Below, in pieces: positions 39,126 to 47,626 of a DNA stretch of 64,000 nucleotides. Source of the DNA: Plebeiibacterium sediminum (GTDB taxonomy: Bacteria; Bacteroidota; Bacteroidia; Bacteroidales; Marinilabiliaceae); contig NZ_JAPDPJ010000011.1 in assembly GCF_026013605.1 (NCBI RefSeq), positions 1-64,000 on the forward strand, in the 5' to 3' direction. The position numbers and the translations under genes were made by a program. The notes under the pieces are model-generated. The model was not told the DNA's origin. It saw only the letters and a program-made list of their open reading frames with translations, and searched no databases. Position 1 is the stretch's first letter. Each line of letters opens with the position of its first letter.

Positions 39126-39153
39126 ATGTCTTGTAAATTCTTTGATGCAATAA

Positions 39154-41451
39154 TTAGAATGGATATCCTATAGCAAAATTCATCGCAAAATCATCCCATG
39201 TATATTTTCTATTCGTAGGGATCCATCGATGTCCTTTTTCTTCAACAGGATTCCTTAGTTTCATTCCTGAGTCCAATCGAAAAATAAAATACTTAAAATC
39301 AAATCTCAATCCCAATCCGGTTCCCACAGCTAACTTACTGGTAAAATTATTAAACTCAAACAATCCGCCCTCCGGACTAATATCTTTCCTAATCGTATAA
39401 ATATTACCTACATCCAGGAATAAAGCACTTTCGAGAATCCAAAATAACTTGAACCGATACTCTATATTAAATTCAAGTTTAATATCACCTGTTTGATTAT
39501 AATAATCAGCATCCTGAGAATCATAGGAACCAGGACCAATTCCCCGAACAGGCCATGCTCTGATACTATTAGCTCCTCCTGAGAAATATCGTTTCTCAAA
39601 TGGTAACACATCATAGTTTCCGTATGGATATCCAACGCCCAAATAAAAGCGATAGGCCATACTATTAATTTTATTCAGATAATGATGGTACCTCAAATCA
39701 ATATCGCTCTGAACATACTGCGCATATCTAATCCCTAAAATTTCATTATATCCCTCTGGATTTTTCTTTGATATTGAACTCGACCACAAATTTAAAAAAT
39801 TACCAGCCTCTTCCAGATTCCAGTTTACATACAAAAAGTCCTTTCTCTTTTCAACCTCTTGTTGATTATAAACAAATGAGTAAGATGTATTTGTAATTAA
39901 GTGATCCTGATACGAGTAACCTAAAAAGGTACCTTCAATATCCTGCAAAAAATCGTTATCAACAGTTGGGATTAACACAAAGTTAACACCCAATGGCGTT
40001 ACCTGATGCGAAACCCTTTTACTCGAATTCCACAAATAACTAATTTTTCCATTGGCTATAGTTCTTGTGTAATCCGGACGCTTCTGATAATTATAGGCTA
40101 CAGATAATGATGTTTTGGGATTAAAACGCTGACGAAACTTTTTAATTTGAAAAGGCATCCAGAACTTTGGAAATATAATTCTGGATTCTACTCCGAACTC
40201 AGTTGTGTTAAACTGCTCACTCTGTCTGTTTAACTGATTCTGCATAGAACCTCTGATATTAAAAGTAAACTCCTCTGCTCCTTTAAATAGATTCTTATGC
40301 TGATATTCAAGATTACCTCCTGCCCCTAAATTACCAGAGGAATTTAAACCTTCCACATCAATGGAGTATGATTGAAACTTAGCAGGAACCAGCTGTATGA
40401 AACAATTCAGAAGTCGGCTACCATCAACTGTACTTGTGGCACCCTGAACCTCTTCAAATCGAATATTAATAAAACGATAAAGACGTAAACTCGACAGCAA
40501 GTTTTTTGTTTTATCAACCAAGTTTGCCTGAAACAATTGACCCGGTGTAATATATGTAGAGTTTACCAACACTTCAGGCTTTACCTTCAGCTTATCGATA
40601 TACATAAACTGAAAATCACCATATTTTAAAGTGTCATACTGATCGTAATAACTTTCCTTTTCGTTTAAAGCCCTATGCGGATCAAAATTTGTCCTGAAAT
40701 AAACATTATGTATACGATAAATCGGATGAACAAAGCTGGAGTCCCTATTCTTAGCAACCTCAGCACTGGCATTTTTAATTAACACAGAATCTACTACTCT
40801 GTTACCTCCAAGTGTACTATCAGCTTTAAAATAGATAAACTCCTTAGAAAAACTGAAATAACCTCTGTCTCTTAAATATTTGGTGATACGTTCACGTTCT
40901 GCATCATGCATAGAAACATCAAAAGGTCCACCCTCTTTAAGAATACTATTCTCCAGATCTTCCTCCACTAATCTTTGAATGGTTGTATCTTCGGCTCTAT
41001 AACCTACATGCTCCAATACAAACTGCTTACCCGCTTCTATTACATATTTAACTTTAGCCTTTTTCTTCCTGTATTTTACCACAGTATCCACATCTGCATG
41101 GTAATATCCTTTGTTGTGCATAAAAAGCTCTAACTGAGACATGGTTTGTCCCGACAGGAAATCATCATACAAAACAGGCTCTTCACCTATTCGTTGTAAC
41201 CATTTATTAAAACCTTTCGTGGTATCTTTCCCCGCCAGATTATACAACCACAAATGAAACTTAAACATCCCAAAAATCTGAATATTGGGATTTTGTTTCA
41301 TATACGGCGCAAACCTTTCTTTGGGAATATTTCTGGCAGTATTATGAATATCAACCTTATCCAATAGATATTCGTTCTCTGGCACATGTTTTACTGTGCT
41401 ACAACTACTAATAATTAGAACAAGAATGATATAATAAAGAACTTTCTTCAA
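39154..41451 (-). CDS. tamL: TamL, BamA/TamA-like outer-membrane assembly lipoprotein
   Basis: This 765-residue Omp85 protein has a lipoprotein signal ending at SSC (C17), POTRA-like domains over about residues 35-350, and a C-terminal beta-barrel with the Omp85 motif RAWPVRGIGPGS near residue 625. TamL is the lipid-anchored TamA variant of Bacteroidota and inserts outer-membrane proteins together with TamB. No tamB is in the window. The divergent neighbour is a TrmH-family methyltransferase, a pairing I recall from related genomes. Confidence 0.88.
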   Translation of the reverse strand: MKKVLYYIILVLIISSCSTVKHVPENEYLLDKVDIHNTARNIPKERFAPYMKQNPNIQIFGMFKFHLWLYNLAGKDTTKGFNKWLQRIGEEPVLYDDFLSGQTMSQLELFMHNKGYYHADVDTVVKYRKKKAKVKYVIEAGKQFVLEHVGYRAEDTTIQRLVEEDLENSILKEGGPFDVSMHDAERERITKYLRDRGYFSFSKEFIYFKADSTLGGNRVVDSVLIKNASAEVAKNRDSSFVHPIYRIHNVYFRTNFDPHRALNEKESYYDQYDTLKYGDFQFMYIDKLKVKPEVLVNSTYITPGQLFQANLVDKTKNLLSSLRLYRFINIRFEEVQGATSTVDGSRLLNCFIQLVPAKFQSYSIDVEGLNSSGNLGAGGNLEYQHKNLFKGAEEFTFNIRGSMQNQLNRQSEQFNTTEFGVESRIIFPKFWMPFQIKKFRQRFNPKTSLSVAYNYQKRPDYTRTIANGKISYLWNSSKRVSHQVTPLGVNFVLIPTVDNDFLQDIEGTFLGYSYQDHLITNTSYSFVYNQQEVEKRKDFLYVNWNLEEAGNFLNLWSSSISKKNPEGYNEILGIRYAQYVQSDIDLRYHHYLNKINSMAYRFYLGVGYPYGNYDVLPFEKRYFSGGANSIRAWPVRGIGPGSYDSQDADYYNQTGDIKLEFNIEYRFKLFWILESALFLDVGNIYTIRKDISPEGGLFEFNNFTSKLAVGTGLGLRFDFKYFIFRLDSGMKLRNPVEEKGHRWIPTNRKYTWDDFAMNFAIGYPF

Positions 41452-41564
41452 TGTACGTACTTACTTTTTATTGCTAAAATATCAGATTAGATTTAAACTT
41501 GGGATATTTTTTGACACCCTTGTGCAATTTTTATGCAAAAGTATCTAAATCCGATGGAATAAAG

Positions 41565-41572
41565 TAAATTTG
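41565..41572 (+). promoter_or_regulatory. -7 promoter element of the TrmH-family gene
   Basis: TAAATTTG matches TAnnTTTG exactly and stands 21 bp before the ATG at 41594. The -33 TTTG is not evident at standard spacing. Confidence 0.55.
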
Positions 41573-41593
41573 CATCTGTTTAAACAGTAAAAA

Positions 41594-42352
41594 ATGATTA
41601 GTCAGAGTAAAATAAAATTAATTAATTCACTTTCTAAGAAGAAGTACAGAGATATCAATCAGCTCTTTATTGCTGAAGGAGAAAAATTAGTATCTGACTT
41701 ATCAGATTCTTCTATTCATATTAAATGGTTATTTGCCAGTAAACAATGGATTGAAGATCATTCATCTATAATTGCAGATGAAATAACTGAATGCGAAGAA
41801 TCACAACTTAAAAAGATTACACAACTCAAAACACCGTCTCCTGTTATTGCCATTTGCAGCATACCAGACCAAAAGATTCAGAACCTGGATATAGACAAAG
41901 ATTTAACACTTGCTCTTGACGATATTCAAGATCCGGGAAATTTAGGCACTATTATCCGACTTGCAGATTGGTTTGGCATCAAAAACATTGTATGTTCTCA
42001 AAATACTGCAGATGCTTATAATCCGAAAGTTATTCAGGCAACGATGGGTGCAATTGCCAGAGTCAACTTATTTTATACAGATTTGGAACTGTTTTTAAAG
42101 CAAGCCAGGGAAAAAAACAATTCCATATACGGAACATTTCTGGATGGGGAAGATATTTATAGGAAAGAATTAAATTCCTGTGGAATTATTGTTATGGGAA
42201 ATGAAGGAAAAGGAATCTCCTCGAAAATAGAATCACTGGTTTCAGACAAACTATTAATCCCATCCTTTTCCACAAATCCAATCCACTCTGAATCATTAAA
42301 TGTATCTACAGCAACAGCAATTACATTAAGTGAATTCAGAAGAAGATTCTAG
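41594..42352 (+). CDS. TrmH/SpoU-family RNA methyltransferase
   Basis: This 252-residue protein has an N-terminal substrate-binding domain and a C-terminal SPOUT knot domain. Motifs are DDIQDPGNLGTIIRLADWFG, MGNEGKGIS and SLNVSTATAI. It transfers a methyl group from SAM to a ribose in rRNA or tRNA, probably 2'-O-methylation. The exact target is unknown. It converges with the FAD gene, 28 bp apart. Confidence 0.92.
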   Translation: MISQSKIKLINSLSKKKYRDINQLFIAEGEKLVSDLSDSSIHIKWLFASKQWIEDHSSIIADEITECEESQLKKITQLKTPSPVIAICSIPDQKIQNLDIDKDLTLALDDIQDPGNLGTIIRLADWFGIKNIVCSQNTADAYNPKVIQATMGAIARVNLFYTDLELFLKQAREKNNSIYGTFLDGEDIYRKELNSCGIIVMGNEGKGISSKIESLVSDKLLIPSFSTNPIHSESLNVSTATAITLSEFRRRF

Positions 42353-42380
42353 TATAATATTTTATTCGGATCTATAAAGC

Positions 42381-43952
42381 TTAGAAAGTTCCCTCGAGCA
42401 TTTGGTTGACAGCATCTGCACATTTCTCACCATCAATAGCAGAAGATGCGATACCCCCGGCATATCCGGCACCCTCTCCACAAGGAAAAAGTCCTTCAAT
42501 CTGAGTATGCTGAAACGTATATGGATCACGAGGAATTCTCACAGGTGAAGAAGTTCTGGATTCTGTTCCGATGACAATAGCTTCCGGATCGATAAAACCT
42601 TTAGCCCATTTTCCAAACTGTTTAAATCCTCCCTGAAGTCTGCTCGTAATACCCTCCGGCAAAACAAAATGTAACGGAGATGCAATTGCTCCGGGCACAT
42701 ACGATGTTGGAGGCAAATCAAATGACAATTTAGAATCCACAAAATCGGTTAATCGCTGAGCAGGCGCTATCAGATTACTTCCTCCATTAACATAACATAA
42801 TCTCTCAACCTCTTTTTGATATTCTAATCCAGCCAAAATACCATACTTTTTAAATTCTGCAGGAATATCTTCCGGACGAATCTCTACCACCATTCCCGAA
42901 TTAGCAAAAGGAGAATTCCTTCTTGATGGAGACATACCATTAACAACCATCTCATTTTCACCAGTCATGGCTGGCACCACAAAACCTCCGGGACACATAC
43001 AGAATGAATAAACACCTCTCTCCTCTACCTGACAAGAGAAACTATAAGATGCTGCTGGCAAATATTTACCCCTTCCTTCAGGTGAATGATATTGTATCTC
43101 ATCTATTAATTCCTGCGGATGCTCAACTCGAACCCCCATTGCCCAGGTTTTGGCTTCAAGCTCAATAGCCTTATCATGAAGCATACTATAAACATCTCGT
43201 GCTGAATGACCTGTAGCCAGAACTACTGCTTTCGATGCTATTTTTGTACCATCTTTTAATACAACTCCAGCTACTTTTTGCCCATCAAGCATCAAGTCCA
43301 CAACCTGTGAATTAAACAACACTTCACCCCCGGCTTCAATAATGGATTGACGCATTGACTTGATCACACCCGGAAGTTTATCGGTTCCGATATGAGGATG
43401 TGAATCGATTAATATATCATCCTGTGCTCCATGAAAACGCAACACATTCAATATCTTATTAAAATCTCCTCTTTTGGTACTTCGGGTATATAACTTCCCA
43501 TCAGAGAATGTTCCGGCACCACCTTCGCCAAAAGCATAATTTGATTCGGGATTAACAGGATTATTTCTGTTTAATAAGGCAATATCTTTCTTTCGCTCAT
43601 TTACATCCTTACCTCTTTCAAGCACAATTGGTCTTAACCCTAATTCAATCAATCGAAGAGCAGCAAACAAACCTCCAGGTCCGGCTCCAACCACAACAAC
43701 CTCTGGTTTATTGGAAACATCTGGATATTCAAATTTTACAATTTCAGGATCCGGCGCGGGTGTATTGGCATATACATCAAGATATAACTGAACCATTACC
43801 TGACGCTGACGTGCATCAATTGATCTTTTGCGAATTCTCATCGCCGTGATCTTATCCGGGCTCACCTTCATCTTTTTTGCCACTAATGATTTGTAGTACT
43901 TTTCATCAGAAGCCTCTTGTGGAGTTAATCTTAATGCTATATCCTTCTTCAT
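42381..43952 (-). CDS. FAD-dependent oxidoreductase (uncharacterised 'FAD-dependent protein' family)
   Basis: This 523-residue flavoprotein has the dinucleotide-binding motif VVGAGPGGLFAA near residues 86-97 and a C-terminal PCGEGAGYAGGI FAD motif. The first 75 residues form a small N-terminal domain typical of this widespread family. No substrate is known. A promoter element lies just upstream (43973-43980), giving a leader of about 14 nt. Confidence 0.88.
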   Translation of the reverse strand: MKKDIALRLTPQEASDEKYYKSLVAKKMKVSPDKITAMRIRKRSIDARQRQVMVQLYLDVYANTPAPDPEIVKFEYPDVSNKPEVVVVGAGPGGLFAALRLIELGLRPIVLERGKDVNERKKDIALLNRNNPVNPESNYAFGEGGAGTFSDGKLYTRSTKRGDFNKILNVLRFHGAQDDILIDSHPHIGTDKLPGVIKSMRQSIIEAGGEVLFNSQVVDLMLDGQKVAGVVLKDGTKIASKAVVLATGHSARDVYSMLHDKAIELEAKTWAMGVRVEHPQELIDEIQYHSPEGRGKYLPAASYSFSCQVEERGVYSFCMCPGGFVVPAMTGENEMVVNGMSPSRRNSPFANSGMVVEIRPEDIPAEFKKYGILAGLEYQKEVERLCYVNGGSNLIAPAQRLTDFVDSKLSFDLPPTSYVPGAIASPLHFVLPEGITSRLQGGFKQFGKWAKGFIDPEAIVIGTESRTSSPVRIPRDPYTFQHTQIEGLFPCGEGAGYAGGIASSAIDGEKCADAVNQMLEGTF

Positions 43953-43972
43953 CCTCTCTTAAAATTGTGGCG

Positions 43973-43980
43973 CAAAGATA
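43973..43980 (-). promoter_or_regulatory. -7 promoter element of the FAD-dependent protein
   Basis: The minus strand reads TATCTTTG, a perfect TAnnTTTG. The -33 region, about 20 bp upstream, reads TTAG instead of TTTG. Confidence 0.55.
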
Positions 43981-44148
43981 GTAAATTTACCCTTATGCTA
44001 AACACTGTATGAAAATGATGTTATTTTTCTGTAAACTGATGATTGAGTATACTTTATTAGATTTTTAGACTATAGTTAAGCCTTACGTTGCAAAAAGGCG
44101 CACATTTAGAAATCTTAAGCAGGGGTCAACTATATTAGTATACTCACC

Positions 44149-44224
44149 AAAGGGCCGTTAGGCCTGTTTTCTTAGTAGAAAATAGATGATGTATGTAATC
44201 AAGGGGCGTAGTCCTGTTGTCTTA
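44149..44224. repeat. REP-like repeats, left side of the transposase
   Basis: Two copies of a roughly 24-bp sequence lie at 44149-44174 and 44201-44224. Each has a small palindrome, GGCC-GTTA-GGCC in the first and a decayed GGGGCG-TAGTCC in the second, followed by TGTT.TCTTA. The second copy reaches into the transposase stop codon. Confidence 0.8.
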
Positions 44225-44689
44225 AACCGGACTATACCATTCAAAAAGATATTTAGGATCAAAGTTAATATCAAATTTTTTAAGAAATGATAGATACTCA
44301 TCTTTAAAACATCTTTTTATATGATGTTCTGGTTGATTTAATATATATTTTATTACTCTGTCGGTTTGTGATTTAGAATATGTAAACGCACCATATCCAT
44401 CCTGCCATGAAAAATGCCCAGATAAAAATCTTTTATCATTAATCCATTTTGAAGAGCCAGCTTTTATTTGTTCAATAAGCTTTGAGATCGATATAGTTGG
44501 ATGTAGCCCTACAAAAACATGTGTATGATCTGGATTACAGAAAACAGCAAGAGGTTTTGATTTATGTTTGGTTGCAAGTCCGCATATTATTTTTTCTAAT
44601 TCGTTTCTGAATTCTTCACTTATTAAATTTTCTCTACCTTAAACGGCAAAAACATATTGAACGAAAAGTTGGGTATAGGTATTGGCCAT
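44222..44689 (-). pseudogene. REP-associated tyrosine transposase (IS200/Y1 type) with one nonsense codon
   Basis: The minus strand encodes a 155-residue Y1 transposase of the RAYT class from the ATG at 44689 to the stop at 44222, interrupted only by TAA at codon 17 (44639-44641). The residues around it (FAV-stop-GREN) indicate a lysine codon changed to TAA. Diagnostic features downstream are HTHVFVGLHP, the HUH-like histidine pair, GSSKWIN, WQDGYGAF and the YILNQPEHH helix that carries the catalytic tyrosine region. No frameshift is seen, so inactivation appears recent. Re-initiation downstream is conceivable. REP-like repeats flank it on both sides. Confidence 0.9.
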
Positions 44690-44700
44690 AATAAAAATTT

Positions 44701-44724
44701 AAGATAACAGGGCTAACGCCCCTT
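44701..44724. repeat. REP-like repeat, right side of the transposase, inverted
   Basis: This is the reverse complement of the left-hand repeat type and has the best-preserved palindrome (GGGC-GTTA-GCCC). With 44201-44224 it forms an inverted pair enclosing the transposase gene, the usual arrangement for REP elements and their RAYT. Confidence 0.82.
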
Positions 44725-45037
44725 AATCTATTATATAAGAAATAAATATATTTAAAACAATAAAAAAATCTGAATGTAGAAAGAATTTCTATCCTCTATG
44801 TTTTCTATATTATTTCATATACTCTAATTAATTATTTTCATTGGTCATATGGAACTCATCTAGAAAACAATCATTTTTCCCCATAAAACGATACAGGCAA
44901 CGTGTGATAGCTTCTTAACTTTCAATCTCACGATTCTCATACTTGTTTCATTTAATTAAAAGTTAAATACATTACCAGAATTGGCCCTAAAAAACTTTTT
45001 AAGAAAATGCAACGCATTTGTAAACTACACAGAATTT
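44725..45037. other. AT-rich intergenic stretch, no gene
   Basis: I see no gene, clear promoter or strong hairpin here. It separates the REP element from the 3' end of porT. Confidence 0.6.
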
Positions 45038-45808
45038 CTATTCAAAATAAAAAGATAAGACAAAGATTCTTGAGGTAAGCCTGTCTATTGCTTCTGTGTA
45101 TTTGGCATCTAAAATATCACCGGTTCCTTGATGATCCAAAACATCCATTGTACCGATTGATATTTTAAGCTCTGTAGAAAGTCGAAAGTAGTTTAAGTAG
45201 GAATCGAATCCAACTCCAACCTCATAATATAAGTCAAGATTTTTAAGCAACATTCTATCTTGCTTATTCTTAGCTAAATCAAAGCGAGGATTTATACCTG
45301 CAACCAGATATGGCTTGAAATTATGCATCCGGTCTGAACCATATTTAAGCATAATCGGCATTTCCAGAAAAGTGGATTTTATTTGTAGTGGATCTGCCAT
45401 GTCAATACTACTCGTTGCATTTGGCTCAGGATTATCATTTAATGTTTCTGGATCACCATCATTATAAATGTAAGTCAGATTTCTTTGTCCAAATGCAATA
45501 CCAGGAAGCACTCGAAGGTTTAAATTCTTCCTCAGCTTTAGACTGGAAACAATACCCAGATTAATTCCCGGAGTTAAGTCCAACACTTCGGCATACATTG
45601 GTACTCCATTATTATTAGCATTACTTACCCCGGTATGCCTTACCGAGAAATTCATGGTATTGAAACCTATGATAAAACCAAAATGAATCTTCTTTTCATC
45701 AAAAGTAGTCAGGTTAGGTACCTTTTTATTTGTTTTTTGCGCAGAGGCATTAACACATAAAAAAGAAATCAAACCCAAGAAAAATATGTACATGAACTGT
45801 TTTATCAT
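45038..45808 (-). CDS. porT: Type IX secretion system outer-membrane protein PorT
   Basis: This 256-residue protein has a signal peptide (cleavage about residue 24, after NASA) and an eight-strand-like beta-barrel. The start of the mature part (PNLTTFDEKKIHFGFIIGFN) and the placement beside ubiE match PorT/SprT, needed for the type IX secretion system and gliding in Bacteroidota. General 'outer membrane beta-barrel protein' is the fallback name. It may serve export of the SprB-repeat lyase at the right end of the window. Confidence 0.83.
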   Translation of the reverse strand: MIKQFMYIFFLGLISFLCVNASAQKTNKKVPNLTTFDEKKIHFGFIIGFNTMNFSVRHTGVSNANNNGVPMYAEVLDLTPGINLGIVSSLKLRKNLNLRVLPGIAFGQRNLTYIYNDGDPETLNDNPEPNATSSIDMADPLQIKSTFLEMPIMLKYGSDRMHNFKPYLVAGINPRFDLAKNKQDRMLLKNLDLYYEVGVGFDSYLNYFRLSTELKISIGTMDVLDHQGTGDILDAKYTEAIDRLTSRIFVLSFYFE

Positions 45809-45876
45809 TTTTTGTTTTTGAAATCAACCAGACTCATAAAATATGAATCTTTTAACAAAACTCAATAATATAAAAT

Positions 45877-46608
45877 TTATTGTATTTCTTTTTGAGCAAA
45901 ATAAATTGTAGCAATTCCAAATGTTTGTCGCCAAACCTTTAAACTCTTAAAACCTGCTTTATTTAACTCTTTAACAAAAGCATCCCCTTCAGGAAAAGCG
46001 GCAACTGATTCTGGTAAATAAGTATATGCTGCTTTATCCTTTGATAAAAGACCTCCCCACCAAGGTAATATTTTAGTAGAATAAAACTGATAGATTTGCT
46101 TAAATGGAAATTTTGATGGATTTGAAAATTCCAACACCATAAATTTACCTCCATCCTTCAACACTCTGTTAATTTCTACCAACCCCTTATTTAGGTTCTC
46201 GAAATTTCTCACTCCGAAGGCTACTGTGGCAGCATCAAACTCATGATCTTTAAACGGTAAATTCTCGGAATCCCCTTCTACCATAGAAATAACTTGATCC
46301 AGACCTTTCTTTTTAACCTTTTCCACACCTACTTTAAGCATTTCGGCAGATAAATCTAAACCAACAATTCTTTTGGGATTTAATTTCATGGCAGCAATAG
46401 CTAAATCTCCGGTTCCGGTTGCAATATCCAACACTTCAGGACGATCTAAATCCTTCAGAAGTTTAATCGCTCTTCTTCTCCATATCTTATCAATCCCCAT
46501 TGATAACGAATGATTCAGAAAATCATATTTATGAGCAATATTATCAAACATTGCTTTTATCTGCTTCTTTTTACCGTCAGAAGATGCCTTATATGGAGTT
46601 ACTGTCAT
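45877..46608 (-). CDS. ubiE: Demethylmenaquinone methyltransferase UbiE/MenG
   Basis: This 243-residue SAM-dependent methyltransferase completes menaquinone synthesis. Visible are [13 protein letters not shown] (59-71), the family segments [15 protein letters not shown] and VLEFSNP. Menaquinone as the only quinone is expected for this phylum. It is 68 bp upstream of porT on the same strand, probably one transcript. Confidence 0.95.
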   Translation of the reverse strand: MTVTPYKASSDGKKKQIKAMFDNIAHKYDFLNHSLSMGIDKIWRRRAIKLLKDLDRPEVLDIATGTGDLAIAAMKLNPKRIVGLDLSAEMLKVGVEKVKKKGLDQVISMVEGDSENLPFKDHEFDAATVAFGVRNFENLNKGLVEINRVLKDGGKFMVLEFSNPSKFPFKQIYQFYSTKILPWWGGLLSKDKAAYTYLPESVAAFPEGDAFVKELNKAGFKSLKVWRQTFGIATIYFAQKEIQ

Positions 46609-46633
46609 GAATTTTAATTTGAAATTTCAAATG

Positions 46634-46663
46634 CAAAAATAACAAAGTTAGCCTGATGACAAA
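46634..46663 (-). promoter_or_regulatory. Promoter of ubiE-porT
   Basis: The minus strand has TTTG (46660-46663), an 18-bp spacer and TATTTTTG (46634-46641). A second -7-like element, TAACTTTG, lies at 46643-46650. The first gives a leader of about 19 nt to the ATG at 46608. Confidence 0.6.
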
Positions 46664-46775
46664 ACAAAGAAAAAAAGAACATATGGAGACATTCGCTACA
46701 GTTTGGCATATAAACAAATGAATACTGAATTTACTTCAAGTGAAAATAATTTAATTGATCAATAGATAACTAAGA

Positions 46776-46942
46776 ACCTCCTCCCCCTCATCCTTCCGGT
46801 ACTCCTCCTAAATCAGGAGGAGAGTTGATTTACAGCACGCCTATTCTTTTCATCGTAAGATCTAGAATTTTCTCCTATTAACACTCCCATCCATTAAAAG
46901 TAGGGGTGGCAGATTTGATGCACGAAAAGCTGACGGTGTGGT
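46776..46942. repeat. Intergenic repeat, copy 1 (about 167 bp)
   Basis: It is imperfectly identical to 47322-47488. It contains a perfect hairpin CTCCTCCT-AAATC-AGGAGGAG, a second C/G-rich inverted pair (CCATCC...GGGGTGG), and decayed ACC.CC/GG.GGT ends. I recall similar palindromic intergenic elements across many Bacteroidota. It has no coding potential. Confidence 0.85.
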
Positions 46943-47321
46943 TGTATTAAGTCAATTACGACATGAACAAATTAAAAGCCCTATAGCTTGAGCAAAAGTA
47001 TTTTGAAACGTAATATGTTATATATTATTCTTTTGACATCTCCCAAAAGAACCAAAAAGTCTAGGCCAATTGAACTGGCAATCGTACCTTGTTCATATTT
47101 CATAAGTAACAATCTTATATTTTATATTATATCCTATTTATGTAAATATGGAATTAACAACCTCCTTTTACTAGTTCAAGTTTGCAACTTGGACCTTTAT
47201 TAAAGCTTTTTTACCAGAGAACGATATCAACATGTACTATAAATTATTATGAGATAGGGTCACAAGATACAATCTTGCGACAGCAATGATATAACTTGTT
47301 AAAAATAATGTATTGATTTGT
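46943..47321. other. Spacer between the two repeats, no gene
   Basis: This AT-rich spacer has one short open frame (46988-47203) with no recognisable similarity, poor start context and biased composition. I do not support it as a gene. Confidence 0.6.
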
Positions 47322-47488
47322 ACCACCTCCACCTCATCCTTCGGGTACTCCTCCTAAATCAGGAGGAGAGTTGATTTGCAGCACATCTATTCTTTTCATC
47401 GTAAGATCTAGAATTTTCTCCTATCAACACTACCATCCCTTAAAAGGAGGGGTGGCAGATTTGAGACACGAAAAGCTGACTGGGTGGT
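47322..47488. repeat. Intergenic repeat, copy 2 (about 167 bp)
   Basis: Direct repeat of 46776-46942 with the better-kept ends: it opens ACCACC and closes GGTGGT, forming a terminal inverted pair. The internal CTCCTCCT/AGGAGGAG hairpin is conserved. Similarity continues a few bases outside (ATTAAGTC on the right). Confidence 0.87.
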
Positions 47489-47563
47489 ATTATTAAGTCT
47501 ACTATTGTCCAACACAAAATAAAAAATTCTGCTGTTTGATTATAACTTCGAATTTATCAATAG

Positions 47564-47587
47564 ACTACGCGTAAGGACACGCGTAGT
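47564..47587 (-). other. Perfect 9-bp hairpin downstream of purL
   Basis: ACTACGCGT (47564-47572) pairs with ACGCGTAGT (47579-47587) around AAGGAC. It lies 40 bp past the purL stop. A T-run is absent, so termination is possible but not certain. Confidence 0.6.
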
Positions 47588-47626
47588 TTCCTTGAAAGGA
47601 ATTAGGATCACTAAATTAGAATAGTA

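Noticed and set aside
46988-47203. Short plus-strand frame between the two intergenic repeats
   Set aside because: No similarity, atypical composition, no promoter or start context.
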